From positions 1-62,674 of the forward strand of contig JAGBDE010000016.1 in the NCBI GenBank assembly GCA_017937655.1: DNA of 62,674 nucleotides, given 5' to 3'. The DNA comes from Clostridia bacterium. GTDB lineage: Bacteria; Bacillota; Clostridia; Christensenellales; Aristaeellaceae. The translations under genes and the position numbers were made by a program. A model generated the notes under the pieces. It worked only from the letters and a program-made list of their open reading frames with translations, was not told the DNA's origin and did not search any database. Positions 22,871 through 31,337 of the stretch are shown piece after piece. Position 1 is the stretch's first letter; each line of letters begins with the position of its first letter.

Positions 22871-25803
22871 TTCTTTCCCTCCTCTCCGTCAATCGGCAGG
22901 CCGAATTCGCGCCGCTTGATCTTGATTTCTTCATTAATAGTACGGGTGTAGGTCAGAAGCGTCTCACGGGGATCGTCCTTGTCGTTGATGACCTTACGAA
23001 TGGCGTTGGTCATGTGACGGGTGGTGGAGTAACCACCGGCGATTTCCGGGAAGCCGCGGGCCCAGCTCTGCTGCTCTTCCAGCACGGCCAGCTGATCGCT
23101 GGACCAGGCCAGCTGCTTCAGGGCCTCGGTGTTGGCGGTGGCATAGCGGGCGGAGGAGCCCAGAACGCTTTCCATTTCACGGCCGAAGCGGACCTGAGAC
23201 TCGGTGGAGACCCACCACTTCATGAACTCCCAGGCATTCTGCTTGACCTTTTCGTCATCGGTGGCAACCATCATGCAGCAGGCGCCGTTGGCGTGGACGG
23301 AACGGTCAATGGTGCCGTCCTCCTTCATGGTGCCGGGATACAGGGTGAAGTCCCACAGGCCGCGGATTTCCGGAGCGGAAACGGTCAGGGTGTTGTACAG
23401 GGTGTACTGGCCAACGCCCAGGGGCATTTCGCCGGAACGGAAACGGCTGACAAAGTCGAAAACAGTGGGCAGGCCGTAGTCGTTGTAAAGGCTGGTGTAC
23501 AGCTTGAAGGCGGCAACGCCGGCTTCGCTGTCGATCACGGTGCGCTGAGCGTCGTCATCGTAAATGGTTCCGCCGTTCTGATAGATCAGAGCGTTGAAGC
23601 CGGACATATCGACGTTGGAGATATCCGGGAAGGGAACGCCGACAGACATGTTGTTGCCCTGGATGGTGGGCAGCACGGCGATCAGTTCTTCCCAGGTCTG
23701 AGGCACTTCCACGCCCAGCTCTTCCAGCACGTCCTCACGGTAGAACAGCACGGAGAAGATCTGGGTCTCGGGCAGGCCGTAAACGCCCTTGTGGCTGCCA
23801 TCGTCGTAGGTCAGGGGATCCAGCGCGCTCTGGTAGAAGGGCTTGACCACTTCGTCAAAGTCATCGAACTGGGTCAGGTCTTCCACAGCGTTACGCATGG
23901 CGTAGTTGACTGCGAACCAGCCGTCAACGCTGAGCACAACGTCGGGGCCGTTGCCGGCAACCACGGCGGTCAGGATGGCGTCGGGGGCAACCAGCTTCAC
24001 GTTGACCTTGATGCCGGTCTTGGGGGTGAAGCTGTCGTCCACCATGGTCTTCAGCACGTTGGACTGGTCGCGGCCGGTCACGATCCAAACCTCGATCAGG
24101 TCATCGGACTCTTCGTCATACACGTCGCCCAGGGCGTTGTAATCCACAAAATAGGAAGCAGCGCAGGCGCTGACTTCGTGCACAGCCTTGGCGAAGAAGC
24201 CCTGCTTGAGCTTCTTTTGCTCCACGTTGGCGCCGCTGATCACGATCAGGTCAACGTCCAGCTTGGTCTCGGCCATGTTCTGCATGGCGGTACCCAGGCT
24301 GGTGATGTTGTCCTTGAAGTTGACGAAGGACTGGGTGATGCGCTCGTTGCGGTCCACAAACTGCTCCAGCTGAACAGCCAGGGTCTGGGCAACGGCCACA
24401 CGGTCGCTCTTCTGGCCGGTGAGGGCGACGGTGTCGTCCACCAGCTTGTACAGACGCTTGCTTTCCAGATCCATGGCCTCGATCACTTCCGGATACACCT
24501 TGCCCAGGTTGTAGTCACGGAAACGGTCAGGATTGACGCCGGTCAGAACCAGCAGCTTGCGGTAGATCTGGTTGAGGCGGAAGATGCTGTCTTCCATATC
24601 CTTCAGGATGCCGCCCATGGCGCCCAGGGTAGCCTCCAGGCGGATGGTGTGGTGGCCTTCCGTCAGGTAGAAGCTGTAGGGATTGCCCTCAGCGTCGGAC
24701 AGGGTGTTCAAATCCCAGTTGGTGTCATAGGAGAAAGCCAGGTTCTCCATGGCGTCAAAGGGCACCTTGCCGTCCAGGTACAGGGTACGGCAGGACAGAG
24801 CGCCGCGCTGATAGGTCTGGCGGACCTTGAGGGTGATGTTGTAATAACCGTCTTCAGGAACGTCAAATTCCCATTCAATCCACTGGCCGGCGTTGTTCCA
24901 GGGATCGCCGCCGATGTAGTTGAACACGGTCTTGCTGACGTCATAGGGCTCCGTTGCGGGGGAGGCATGATCGTAGCGGGGGTAGAGAGAAGGAGAAGAA
25001 CGCAGGTCAGCGTGTTCACCCTGGAGGGTCACGGACCAGTTCATGGCATCTTCGCTCATGTTCACTTCCGGCTGCGCGCCAAGATAGGCATCATAAGTGG
25101 GGTTCTCGGTAACGGGAACCAGCTTGATGCCGCGCAGAATGAAGGGCTCGTTGATGGCCTTCAGAGAAATGGTGTTTTCGCCAGCCTGGAAATAGAACTG
25201 GTAAGGATCAATGGTGTAGCCCATGTCGTCCCGGCAATAGGCCTGCTGCCAGTCGAACACTTCGATCTGGGAAGGACGGATATGGTTGCCCTGGTTGTCC
25301 TTGCGGAAGGAGCCATCCTCAGCAAAGTCTTCAGGATCATCGGTCCAGAGACGGGAAAAGCGCAGGTTAGCAGCACCAGCGAAGGGAAGTTCTTCGTTGA
25401 TGTACAGTTCGCGCTCAATATCCACGCCGCGGGCCTGTGTGGTTTTGTAGTCAAGAAGGATGGTGTACATGCCCTCTTCAGGAACCGTCACCTTCCAGGT
25501 GGTATAGTGTTTGTCTGCCGTGTAGACGCAGTCAGCGCCGTCCTCCTGGCAGGCTTCGCCATCGCCTTCAAAGGCGGTAACGTCCACTTCCACCACTTCG
25601 CTACCGGTGGCCACTCCCTCGTGGTCCCGCAGGTAGCCGTCGTAGGTGTCGCTGCGACCCATGCCTTCCACGTCGGTGGTCAGATCCACGCCTTCATACT
25701 TGGCGCGGAAGTTGGACTCACCCTTGGAAAGCAGAAGAACCCCAGCGATAATCACCACTGCGCAAAGAATTCCGATCAGTACGCCCCGTGTTTTCTTACC
25801 CAT
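22867..25803 (-). CDS. Giant membrane-anchored solute-binding protein with duplicated beta-sandwich modules
   Basis: The 978-residue product has an N-terminal transmembrane anchor (about 6-26, no lipobox). Two related beta-sandwich modules follow (about 75-230 and 265-400); compare WKVTVPEEGMYTILLDYK with WEFDVPEDGYYNITLKVR, and ELYINEELPF with TLYLDGKVPF. A helical linker (about 405-540) leads to a complete family 1 solute-binding domain (about 560-975: IEVWIVTGRDQSN, GNGPDVVLSVDGW, VPQTWEELIAVLPTI). The modules look CBM35-like, so the protein could hold a polysaccharide while delivering oligosaccharides to the permeases. It is the first gene of the operon. Standard binding proteins are about 430 residues, so this is more than double. 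Confidence 0.85.
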   Translation of the reverse strand: MGKKTRGVLIGILCAVVIIAGVLLLSKGESNFRAKYEGVDLTTDVEGMGRSDTYDGYLRDHEGVATGSEVVEVDVTAFEGDGEACQEDGADCVYTADKHYTTWKVTVPEEGMYTILLDYKTTQARGVDIERELYINEELPFAGAANLRFSRLWTDDPEDFAEDGSFRKDNQGNHIRPSQIEVFDWQQAYCRDDMGYTIDPYQFYFQAGENTISLKAINEPFILRGIKLVPVTENPTYDAYLGAQPEVNMSEDAMNWSVTLQGEHADLRSSPSLYPRYDHASPATEPYDVSKTVFNYIGGDPWNNAGQWIEWEFDVPEDGYYNITLKVRQTYQRGALSCRTLYLDGKVPFDAMENLAFSYDTNWDLNTLSDAEGNPYSFYLTEGHHTIRLEATLGAMGGILKDMEDSIFRLNQIYRKLLVLTGVNPDRFRDYNLGKVYPEVIEAMDLESKRLYKLVDDTVALTGQKSDRVAVAQTLAVQLEQFVDRNERITQSFVNFKDNITSLGTAMQNMAETKLDVDLIVISGANVEQKKLKQGFFAKAVHEVSACAASYFVDYNALGDVYDEESDDLIEVWIVTGRDQSNVLKTMVDDSFTPKTGIKVNVKLVAPDAILTAVVAGNGPDVVLSVDGWFAVNYAMRNAVEDLTQFDDFDEVVKPFYQSALDPLTYDDGSHKGVYGLPETQIFSVLFYREDVLEELGVEVPQTWEELIAVLPTIQGNNMSVGVPFPDISNVDMSGFNALIYQNGGTIYDDDAQRTVIDSEAGVAAFKLYTSLYNDYGLPTVFDFVSRFRSGEMPLGVGQYTLYNTLTVSAPEIRGLWDFTLYPGTMKEDGTIDRSVHANGACCMMVATDDEKVKQNAWEFMKWWVSTESQVRFGREMESVLGSSARYATANTEALKQLAWSSDQLAVLEEQQSWARGFPEIAGGYSTTRHMTNAIRKVINDKDDPRETLLTYTRTINEEIKIKRREFGLPIDGEEGKK

Positions 25804-25949
25804 GAAGCTTTCTCTCCCGGTTTGCCGCTACGTTTTCAGTACGGCAGTTTTTGCTCTTTTCTCCATTTTAAGGGGAAAAAAGATTGCAAAAAGGCGAATG
25901 TACCCCTGCAATTCTGGCGAAAACAGAACCACATTAGACATTCGTTTTG

Positions 25950-25957
25950 CAACGTTG
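25950..25957. promoter_or_regulatory. Possible LacI-type operator
   Basis: CAACGTTG, a perfect 8-bp palindrome centred on CG within TTGCAACGTTGTTG, lies at about +5 to +15 of the predicted transcript, where a LacI-family repressor would block the operon. Short, so tentative. Confidence 0.35.
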
Positions 25958-25963
25958 TTGTAA

Positions 25964-25993
25964 ATTATACTCTATTTTTCGCCATTATGTCAA
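25964..25993 (-). promoter_or_regulatory. Main promoter of the sugar-uptake operon
   Basis: Minus-strand TTGACA (25988-25993), 18-base spacer, TATAAT (25964-25969): both hexamers match consensus exactly. It leaves a leader of about 155 nt before the giant binding-protein gene. Confidence 0.85.
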
Positions 25994-26200
25994 CCTTGGG
26001 CGGGGATGGCATAAGGCCTGTTTCCCTTTGTAGACTAACGGGTTTAGTTGTTAAGCAACCCCTGTAAACCGCCGTAAAGCAACGGCCTTTGTGAAATTTT
26101 TGTCCTGTTTAGGTTAACGTTTTGTCCGACCCGCCATCAAACTCATGAAAAAAATTTTTTTGTTCTGAAATATTAATTAATCTTTTCTAAGTTCCTCGAC

Positions 26201-26223
26201 AAAAAACCCGCCATGCAGGCGGG
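26201..26223 (-). terminator. Terminator of the GH26 gene
   Basis: Minus-strand stem CCCGCC/GGCGGG (26207-26212 with 26218-26223), 5-base loop, then six T residues. Confidence 0.9.
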
Positions 26224-26230
26224 CTAAATG

Positions 26231-27187
26231 TCAGTACAATTCCGGCAGGCTGTCTTTGGTTACGGCCCAGGGATGCCTATACATGGCGCGCAGAGTCTCG
26301 TTGTCCGTATAATCCTCGGTCAGGCAGAATTCATTACACCAGGTCATGTAGCTGACCCATTCCGCCCTTTCCCGGGCCAGGATCTCGGCAGAGGGAATGG
26401 TGCCAATTTCCCCAATCAGGGCGATCTTTTTCTTCCGGGTAATCTGCCTGAGTTCCTCGAACTTTTCCACATGCGCCTCGTGCTGATGGGCAGGGGGATA
26501 CATGTCCCGGGAGATGATGTCCACCACGTCATCCCCGGGATACCGATCCGGATCGGGGGCATTCCACACCCAGATCAGATTGTTCAGGCCGTGCAGATTG
26601 GTGAAACGGTCGTACATCAGCCGCCAAAGGCCCTTGACTGTGTCGGCGCCCTTGGCGCCCCACCAGAACCAGCTTCCTTCCGCTTCATGGAAAGGCCGCC
26701 ACAGAATGGGAACGCTCGCATCACAGAAGGGCCGCAAAAGGCCGGCCATCATGTCCATGTCGGACACCAGGGCTTTGTTTTCCGGCGTACCCTCCACCAA
26801 GGCAAGGCTTGCGTCAAAATCCGTGTTCTGGGTATAGAAGGCCTTGCCATGGCCGCCCAACGGCGAAAACCAATGCCACACAAAGGTGAGCACGCCCTTC
26901 TGCGCCGCCCATTCCCAGGCCTGACGCAGCGTGCCATAATTGCCTTCCACCTCCGCCATACATTCCTCGTCGGTGTCCAGATAATTGATATTGGGCGAAT
27001 AGGAAAGCAGCTCAAACCCCAGCAGCGCGGGCTGCTTTCCGGTGATCTTTTCAATATGATGCAGTTCCTCCATCGCCCGGGTCTTGGTGTGCTGCCCGGT
27101 GAGGATCCCCTTGCCGGAAAGATTCCCCAAATACTCCATCATCCGGCGGACGCAAGGCAAAGCGTTGGGATTGCAGGGGGTGGTCAT
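26231..27187 (-). CDS. GH26 beta-mannanase-like glycoside hydrolase, cytosolic
   Basis: A 318-residue enzyme without signal peptide. GH26 features are GQHTK near the start, FVWHWFSPLGG (about 98-108), the acid/base Glu in PILWRPFHEAEGSWFWWG (about 150-167), and the nucleophile Glu in IALIGEIG (about 261-268). The start at MTTPCN follows AAGAAGG by 7 bases; the upstream in-frame ATG has no such site. A cytosolic location means it acts on imported manno-oligosaccharides rather than polymeric mannan. It is transcribed toward the uptake operon, with a terminator between them, so it is a separate unit. Confidence 0.88.
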   Translation of the reverse strand: MTTPCNPNALPCVRRMMEYLGNLSGKGILTGQHTKTRAMEELHHIEKITGKQPALLGFELLSYSPNINYLDTDEECMAEVEGNYGTLRQAWEWAAQKGVLTFVWHWFSPLGGHGKAFYTQNTDFDASLALVEGTPENKALVSDMDMMAGLLRPFCDASVPILWRPFHEAEGSWFWWGAKGADTVKGLWRLMYDRFTNLHGLNNLIWVWNAPDPDRYPGDDVVDIISRDMYPPAHQHEAHVEKFEELRQITRKKKIALIGEIGTIPSAEILARERAEWVSYMTWCNEFCLTEDYTDNETLRAMYRHPWAVTKDSLPELY

Positions 27188-27248
27188 AAGCGTGCCTTCT
27201 TTCGCGATTTCGTTACGGTTGCCGGGCATTTTCCCGCCCGGCCGCTCA

Positions 27249-27323
27249 AGTATATCACCCCAGCCAAAGAAACGCTACTTAAATATCTGCGACCTTTCCT
27301 TGCAATCCGCATTGTGGTATACT
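27249..27323. promoter_or_regulatory. Divergent promoters between GH26 and the flavoprotein gene
   Basis: Minus strand: TGATATACT extended -10 (27249-27254 core) toward GH26. Plus strand: TGGTATACT extended -10 (27318-27323 core) toward the reductase gene. Both lack a good -35. Confidence 0.45.
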
Positions 27324-27357
27324 GGTGTAACGTTCTACGCGGAAAGGAGCGCCTTAT

Positions 27358-27954
27358 TTGCAACGCATTCTGTTTGTCACGGGCTGCATCCGGGAGGAAC
27401 AATCCCGCAGCCTGCGCCTTGCACGGCATTTTCTGGAAAGCTACCGGCAATCCCACCCGGAGGCGGAGATCGCCACGGTGGATTTGCCCCGGATGAACCT
27501 TTCGCCCCTCGACCCGGACAGCCTCCGGCAGCGGGATCAGGCCCTGGGCCAATGGAACGATCCTGTTTTCGACCTGGCCCGCCAGTTCCGGGATGCGGAT
27601 CTGCTGGTCATCGCCGCGCCCTTCTGGAACGGCTCGTTTCCGGCCTGCGTCCACACCTATCTGGAGCACATCTGCGTGCCGGGCCTCACCTTTGACTGCG
27701 AGGACGATCGTTACATCGGCCTGTGCAGCGCCAAAAACTGCGTCCTCGTCACCACCCGGGGCGGACGGTACGACGGCGGCGTAAACATGCTGGGCGACGA
27801 GCTGGCCACTCCCATCCTGAAAGCCATCATGACCATGGTGGGCGTGCCCCGGGTCAGTACCCTGGCCGCCGAAGGGCTGGATCTCCCCTCCCCCACCGAT
27901 CCCCTGCAAACTGCCATGGCAGAGGCTGCCCAACTGGCGCAGACCCTGGCCTGA
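27358..27954 (+). CDS. Flavodoxin-like NAD(P)H-dependent FMN reductase
   Basis: The 198-residue product has the flavodoxin-like fold of NAD(P)H:quinone oxidoreductases and azoreductases. It shows RILFVTGCIREEQSRSLRLARHFLESY at the N-terminal phosphate loop, LLVIAAPFWNGSFPACVHTYLEHIC around the FMN ring, and VLVTTRGGRYDGG. It starts at TTG, eight bases after AAAGGAG; no ATG is available nearby. It probably reduces quinones or azo compounds with NAD(P)H in the cytosol. The radical SAM gene follows after 26 bases with no terminator between, so the two may share a transcript. Confidence 0.85.
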   Translation: MQRILFVTGCIREEQSRSLRLARHFLESYRQSHPEAEIATVDLPRMNLSPLDPDSLRQRDQALGQWNDPVFDLARQFRDADLLVIAAPFWNGSFPACVHTYLEHICVPGLTFDCEDDRYIGLCSAKNCVLVTTRGGRYDGGVNMLGDELATPILKAIMTMVGVPRVSTLAAEGLDLPSPTDPLQTAMAEAAQLAQTLA

Positions 27955-27980
27955 TCCCATACACAAGGAGGACAACACCC

Positions 27981-29105
27981 ATGAAAATCTCCAAGAAAGA
28001 CGCCCTTCTCTGGTTCCGATTCTTTGCGGAGCTGCCGGAATACGAAGAGATCTCCCTGCGGCAGCAGGAGCTGATCTACGCCACCCTGACCCAGATCGAG
28101 GACGCGGTGGATGACCGTGTTCAGAAGCTGATGGCCCAGATCCCCGGCCTGAAGACCCTGGATGGACGCAGCTATTATATAGGAAGCGATGCAAATTTTC
28201 CCAAGGGCTGCCGCTCCTGCCTGCTGGGCTCCGGCCTGACCGCCATCCGCAAGACCAACAAATGCAACCTGAACTGCAAGTTCTGCTATGACCACGGCGT
28301 CATCCACACCATTCCGCCCATCGGCGAAGGGCTGTGGGAGATCGGCGGAACCAAGTTCCAGGAGCGGGATCTGGATCTGCTGCTTTCCATCCACAAAAAG
28401 CCCACCGGCATCTCCTACGTGTACCTGGAGCCCTTCATGGAAATTGAGGTGTATTACGGCATCATCCGCAAATTCCACGAGGCGGGCGTGCATCAGCACA
28501 TGTACACCAACGGCACCCTCTGCACCGAGGAGACCCTCCGCGCTCTGGGCGAAAACGGCCTGGACGAGCTTCGCTTCAACCTGGGTGCTTCCGGCTGCTC
28601 CGATAAGGTGATCCAAAACATTGCCATTGCCAAGAAATACATCCCCCAGGTGGGCGTGGAGACCCCCATGACCCGGGAATTCTGGGACAGCATCCAGCAG
28701 AAGAAGGATGCCGTTCTGGCCACAGGCCTGGATTTCATGAACTGCGCGGAATTGCACCTGAACGAAAACAACCTGGGCAACTACTTTGGCGAGAACATGT
28801 ACATGCACCGCCAAGGCTACCTCTCCCCCATTTTCAGCCAGGAATTCACCCTGCGGCTGATGAAGCAGGCCGCCGAAGAAAACTGGCCCATCGTGATCCA
28901 CAACTGCTGCAACCATACCAAATTCGCCCGGGACCTGAACCTGCGCGCCAAGGAAGGCGGATGGTTCGGCTCCAGCAGCTACCACGGCGAATTCGACCGC
29001 ATCCCCTTCGAGGCCTTCCTGCCCGTTCTGGAGGACGACAGCTTCACTTTCCTCACGGAGGAAGAGCTGCCCGAGGGCTATCGACCCGGGGATTTGGTGT
29101 TCTGA
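27981..29105 (+). CDS. Radical SAM enzyme of unknown substrate
   Basis: A 374-residue protein with the radical SAM cluster motif CNLNCKFC (Cys95, Cys99, Cys102), preceded by a second pair CRSC (Cys77/Cys80) and followed by HNCCNH (about 307-312), which could bind an auxiliary cluster. The barrel contains YVYLEPFMEIEVYY, HQHMYTNGTLCTEE and LRFNLGAS, with the TNG and LR.N positions usual for the family. It is not a PFL activase or tRNA enzyme that I recognise. AAGGAGG precedes the ATG by 9 bases. Confidence 0.8.
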   Translation: MKISKKDALLWFRFFAELPEYEEISLRQQELIYATLTQIEDAVDDRVQKLMAQIPGLKTLDGRSYYIGSDANFPKGCRSCLLGSGLTAIRKTNKCNLNCKFCYDHGVIHTIPPIGEGLWEIGGTKFQERDLDLLLSIHKKPTGISYVYLEPFMEIEVYYGIIRKFHEAGVHQHMYTNGTLCTEETLRALGENGLDELRFNLGASGCSDKVIQNIAIAKKYIPQVGVETPMTREFWDSIQQKKDAVLATGLDFMNCAELHLNENNLGNYFGENMYMHRQGYLSPIFSQEFTLRLMKQAAEENWPIVIHNCCNHTKFARDLNLRAKEGGWFGSSSYHGEFDRIPFEAFLPVLEDDSFTFLTEEELPEGYRPGDLVF

Positions 29106-29130
29106 CAGAGATGCATGAGGTAGCGGAAAG

Positions 29131-29529
29131 ATGAAATTTTGGAAAAAGTACAGAAAAAAACCGCTGGACGAAAACACAGTAAGGGTCATCAAAATCAGCA
29201 AAGAAGCGCTGTATGAATTCCTTTATGAAAAATTCATTGAGAATCAGGAGCAATACCTTGACGTGGATCCTTTAACAGTCACCAACAACTTTGCATTGGA
29301 TTGTGTGAACGGGGACTTCATCTTCTGTGCCTATAAATCGGAGGATGCCCAGAGCAACCTATTTCCGTTCCCCAAAGAAATTGATTTGCAAAAAGTTATG
29401 AAAAGGATTCCAGACACAACTTTCTCCATGTTTGCGCCGAACAGTTGCAGATATAAAGACTATACAAAGAAAGAATTAGCGGAATTATCAAAGGACGATA
29501 AAGCATGCGAATCGAAACCGAAAGACTGA
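29131..29529 (+). CDS. Hypothetical small soluble protein, AT-rich
   Basis: A 132-residue basic protein with no signal peptide, membrane span or motif that I recognise. It has a predicted helical N-terminal half (ALYEFLYEKFIENQEQYL) and a short beta segment (CVNGDFIFCAYKSED). Its codon use is more AT-rich than its neighbours. It follows the radical SAM gene by 25 bases and overlaps the acetyltransferase start by 25 bases. It could be a transferred gene inserted in the operon. Confidence 0.6.
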   Translation: MKFWKKYRKKPLDENTVRVIKISKEALYEFLYEKFIENQEQYLDVDPLTVTNNFALDCVNGDFIFCAYKSEDAQSNLFPFPKEIDLQKVMKRIPDTTFSMFAPNSCRYKDYTKKELAELSKDDKACESKPKD

Positions 29530-30014
29530 TCATCACGGAATTCACCATGGACATGGCCCAGGCCGTCCACCAGAATTCCCTGGACGAGGACAACCGCCGC
29601 TTCGTGCCCGACGAGGTGTTTGAAACGGTGGAGGAAGCCGCAGAGACCGTGGCGTTCCTGATGGGCGTTTACCAGACCGGCGACGGCCCGCTGGTGTACC
29701 CGGTGCTGCTGAAGGACGGCACGTACGTCGGCTATGTGCAGGCCATCCCCATGGAGGACGGTACCTGGGAGGTGGGTTATCACATCGGCGGCGACTACAT
29801 CGGCCGCGGTTATGCCACCGAAGCAGTGAAGGCCTTCCTGCCCGTCGTTATGCGGGATAAGGGCATCCGGCGCATCGCCGGCATCTGCCTGGCGGACAAC
29901 CAGGCTTCCGTCAAGGTAATGGAACGCTGCGGATTCATCAAGGAATTTGAGGGCGTCGGCCCCTACCAGGGCGAGGAACGGGAAATCTGCCGATTTTCCT
30001 ACGACCTGAAATAA
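29505..30014 (+). CDS. GNAT acetyltransferase, RimJ/RimL type
   Basis: A 169-residue acetyltransferase (Acetyltransf_3 subfamily). It starts with MRIETERLIITEFTMDMA, has the acetyl-CoA pyrophosphate loop in GYHIGGDYIGRGYATEAVKAF (about 87-107), and ends with the NQASVKVMERCGF motif typical of RimJ/RimL and antibiotic-modifying members. The substrate (protein N-terminus or small molecule) cannot be told from the sequence. The gene ends 4 bases before a strong terminator. Confidence 0.88.
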   Translation: MRIETERLIITEFTMDMAQAVHQNSLDEDNRRFVPDEVFETVEEAAETVAFLMGVYQTGDGPLVYPVLLKDGTYVGYVQAIPMEDGTWEVGYHIGGDYIGRGYATEAVKAFLPVVMRDKGIRRIAGICLADNQASVKVMERCGFIKEFEGVGPYQGEEREICRFSYDLK

Positions 30015-30018
30015 AAAG

Positions 30019-30060
30019 AAAGCGTGATATCCAGCTGTTGAGCCGGGTATCACGCTTTTT
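30019..30060 (+). terminator. Terminator after the acetyltransferase gene
   Basis: Stem of 14 pairs (30019-30032 with 30045-30058, one G-T) followed by T residues. The A-rich left arm gives T residues on the minus strand too, so it can also end the GH5 transcript from the other side. Confidence 0.9.
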
Positions 30061-30084
30061 ATCGCCCAAAGGGGCCGATGGATG

Positions 30085-31284
30085 TCAGTCAATAGCGGGG
30101 GCGTTGAGGATCATGGCTTCCACGATTTCCGGATACCGCCAGGTAGCGTTCTTGCGGTCCAGCAGGCCGAAGAGCTCGCCGTTGCCCTGGAAGGCGTGGT
30201 TGTCCCACCAGAGGCAGGGAATGCCGCGGTTGGTGGCGTGGAACAGATAGTATGCCGCAAAATGGACGCGATCCTGCAGGTTGCCGTCCTTGTCCCGGGC
30301 GCCGAATTCGCCCACCACAACGGGAATGCCGTTGGCAACAAACTTGTCGTACAGATTGTTCAGGAACAGCGGGATCTGCCGGGAGAAGGTGGAGTTGATC
30401 TCAAACTCGCCGGTGCCGGCGCCGTTCAGGGCAAAGTCGTAGGGAGTGTAGGCGTGCACGGAAACGATGATGCGGTTCTCCACCGTATCGGTGGGCAGCA
30501 CGTTGTACTCGTTCATGGCGCCCTCGGGGGATGCGGAATAGCCGGGAACCATCAGGAAACGGTCCGCATTGTTGCCGCCGGCAGCGCGGACAGTATCCAC
30601 AAACACCTGGTTCAGCTTGGAAATGCAGTCCATGGCCTCCACGGACTTGGGATCGTTCTTGTCTACCCGCCACTCCAGGCTGGTTCCGCTGAGGCGGGGC
30701 TCGTTGATGGACTCAAAGATCAGGTGGTTATCATAATCCGCAAAGCGGGCAGCCACCTGGCTCCAAATGGCAGTCATGTACTTGGTGGACTGCTCAAAAT
30801 GCTCCTCATCCGGGTAGTAGTATTTGGGGTCGTTGTCGTGATGGATGTTGATGATCACGTACATATCCCGGCTGATGGCATAGTCCACCACTTCCTGCAC
30901 GCGGTTCAGCCAGTGCTCGTTGATCTGGAAGTCCTCATCCACGTGGTTATGCCAGGAAATGGGAATGCGCAGGGTGTTGAAGCCGCTGTCCTTCAGCAGC
31001 TGGATCATTTCCGGAGTGGTCTTTGCGCCGCACCAGTAGGTTTCCAGCTCCATGTGACGGCTGGCAGGCAGCCACTTGTCCTCAATGGCGTCGAAGGTAT
31101 TGCCCAGATTCCAGCCCACGCGCATGTTGCGCACGAACTGCATGGCTTCGTTGTCCGGGATCTCAAACACCCGCTGCATTTCCAGCTTGGGAATGTCGAT
31201 CTCCTCAGCCAGCGCGACGCTGCCCATGCACAGAATCAGCACAAGGCTCAGCGCCAGGATCCGGAAAAACAGGTTGGACTTCAT
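30085..31284 (-). CDS. Secreted GH5 cellulase/endo-glucanase
   Basis: A 399-residue secreted enzyme with a signal peptide (about 1-26, ALA cleavage). Glycoside hydrolase family 5 features are MRVGWNLGNTFDA, FNTLRIPISWHNH, VIINIHHD, acid/base Glu in IFESINEPR, HAYTPYDFA and the nucleophile in VVVGEFGAR. The GWNLGNTFDA plus VIINIHHD pattern suggests subfamily 5_4 (endoglucanase/xyloglucanase) but this is not certain. It has no carbohydrate-binding module. It follows the TetR gene by 53 bases without a clear terminator, so they may be co-transcribed. It would act outside the cell on beta-glucans, supplying the oligosaccharides for uptake. Confidence 0.93.
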   Translation of the reverse strand: MKSNLFFRILALSLVLILCMGSVALAEEIDIPKLEMQRVFEIPDNEAMQFVRNMRVGWNLGNTFDAIEDKWLPASRHMELETYWCGAKTTPEMIQLLKDSGFNTLRIPISWHNHVDEDFQINEHWLNRVQEVVDYAISRDMYVIINIHHDNDPKYYYPDEEHFEQSTKYMTAIWSQVAARFADYDNHLIFESINEPRLSGTSLEWRVDKNDPKSVEAMDCISKLNQVFVDTVRAAGGNNADRFLMVPGYSASPEGAMNEYNVLPTDTVENRIIVSVHAYTPYDFALNGAGTGEFEINSTFSRQIPLFLNNLYDKFVANGIPVVVGEFGARDKDGNLQDRVHFAAYYLFHATNRGIPCLWWDNHAFQGNGELFGLLDRKNATWRYPEIVEAMILNAPAID

Positions 31285-31337
31285 ACGTAGGATCTCCTCT
31301 CCAAAACGCCCTGCTTTTCCTGAAAGCAGCGCTTGAT

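Larger units (their letters stand above)
25804..26230. other. Regulatory intergenic region upstream of the uptake operon
   Basis: A 427-base non-coding stretch. It holds the operon promoter (25964-25993), a CG-centred palindrome CAACGTTG (25950-25957) just downstream of it, several short repeats in 26035-26080, and the GH26 terminator at its far end. No gene was seen. Confidence 0.6.

Noticed and set aside
23014..26067. Long plus-strand open frame (1017 residues) opposite the giant binding-protein gene
   Set aside because: Antisense shadow with shadow-type composition; the minus-strand gene has clear domains.
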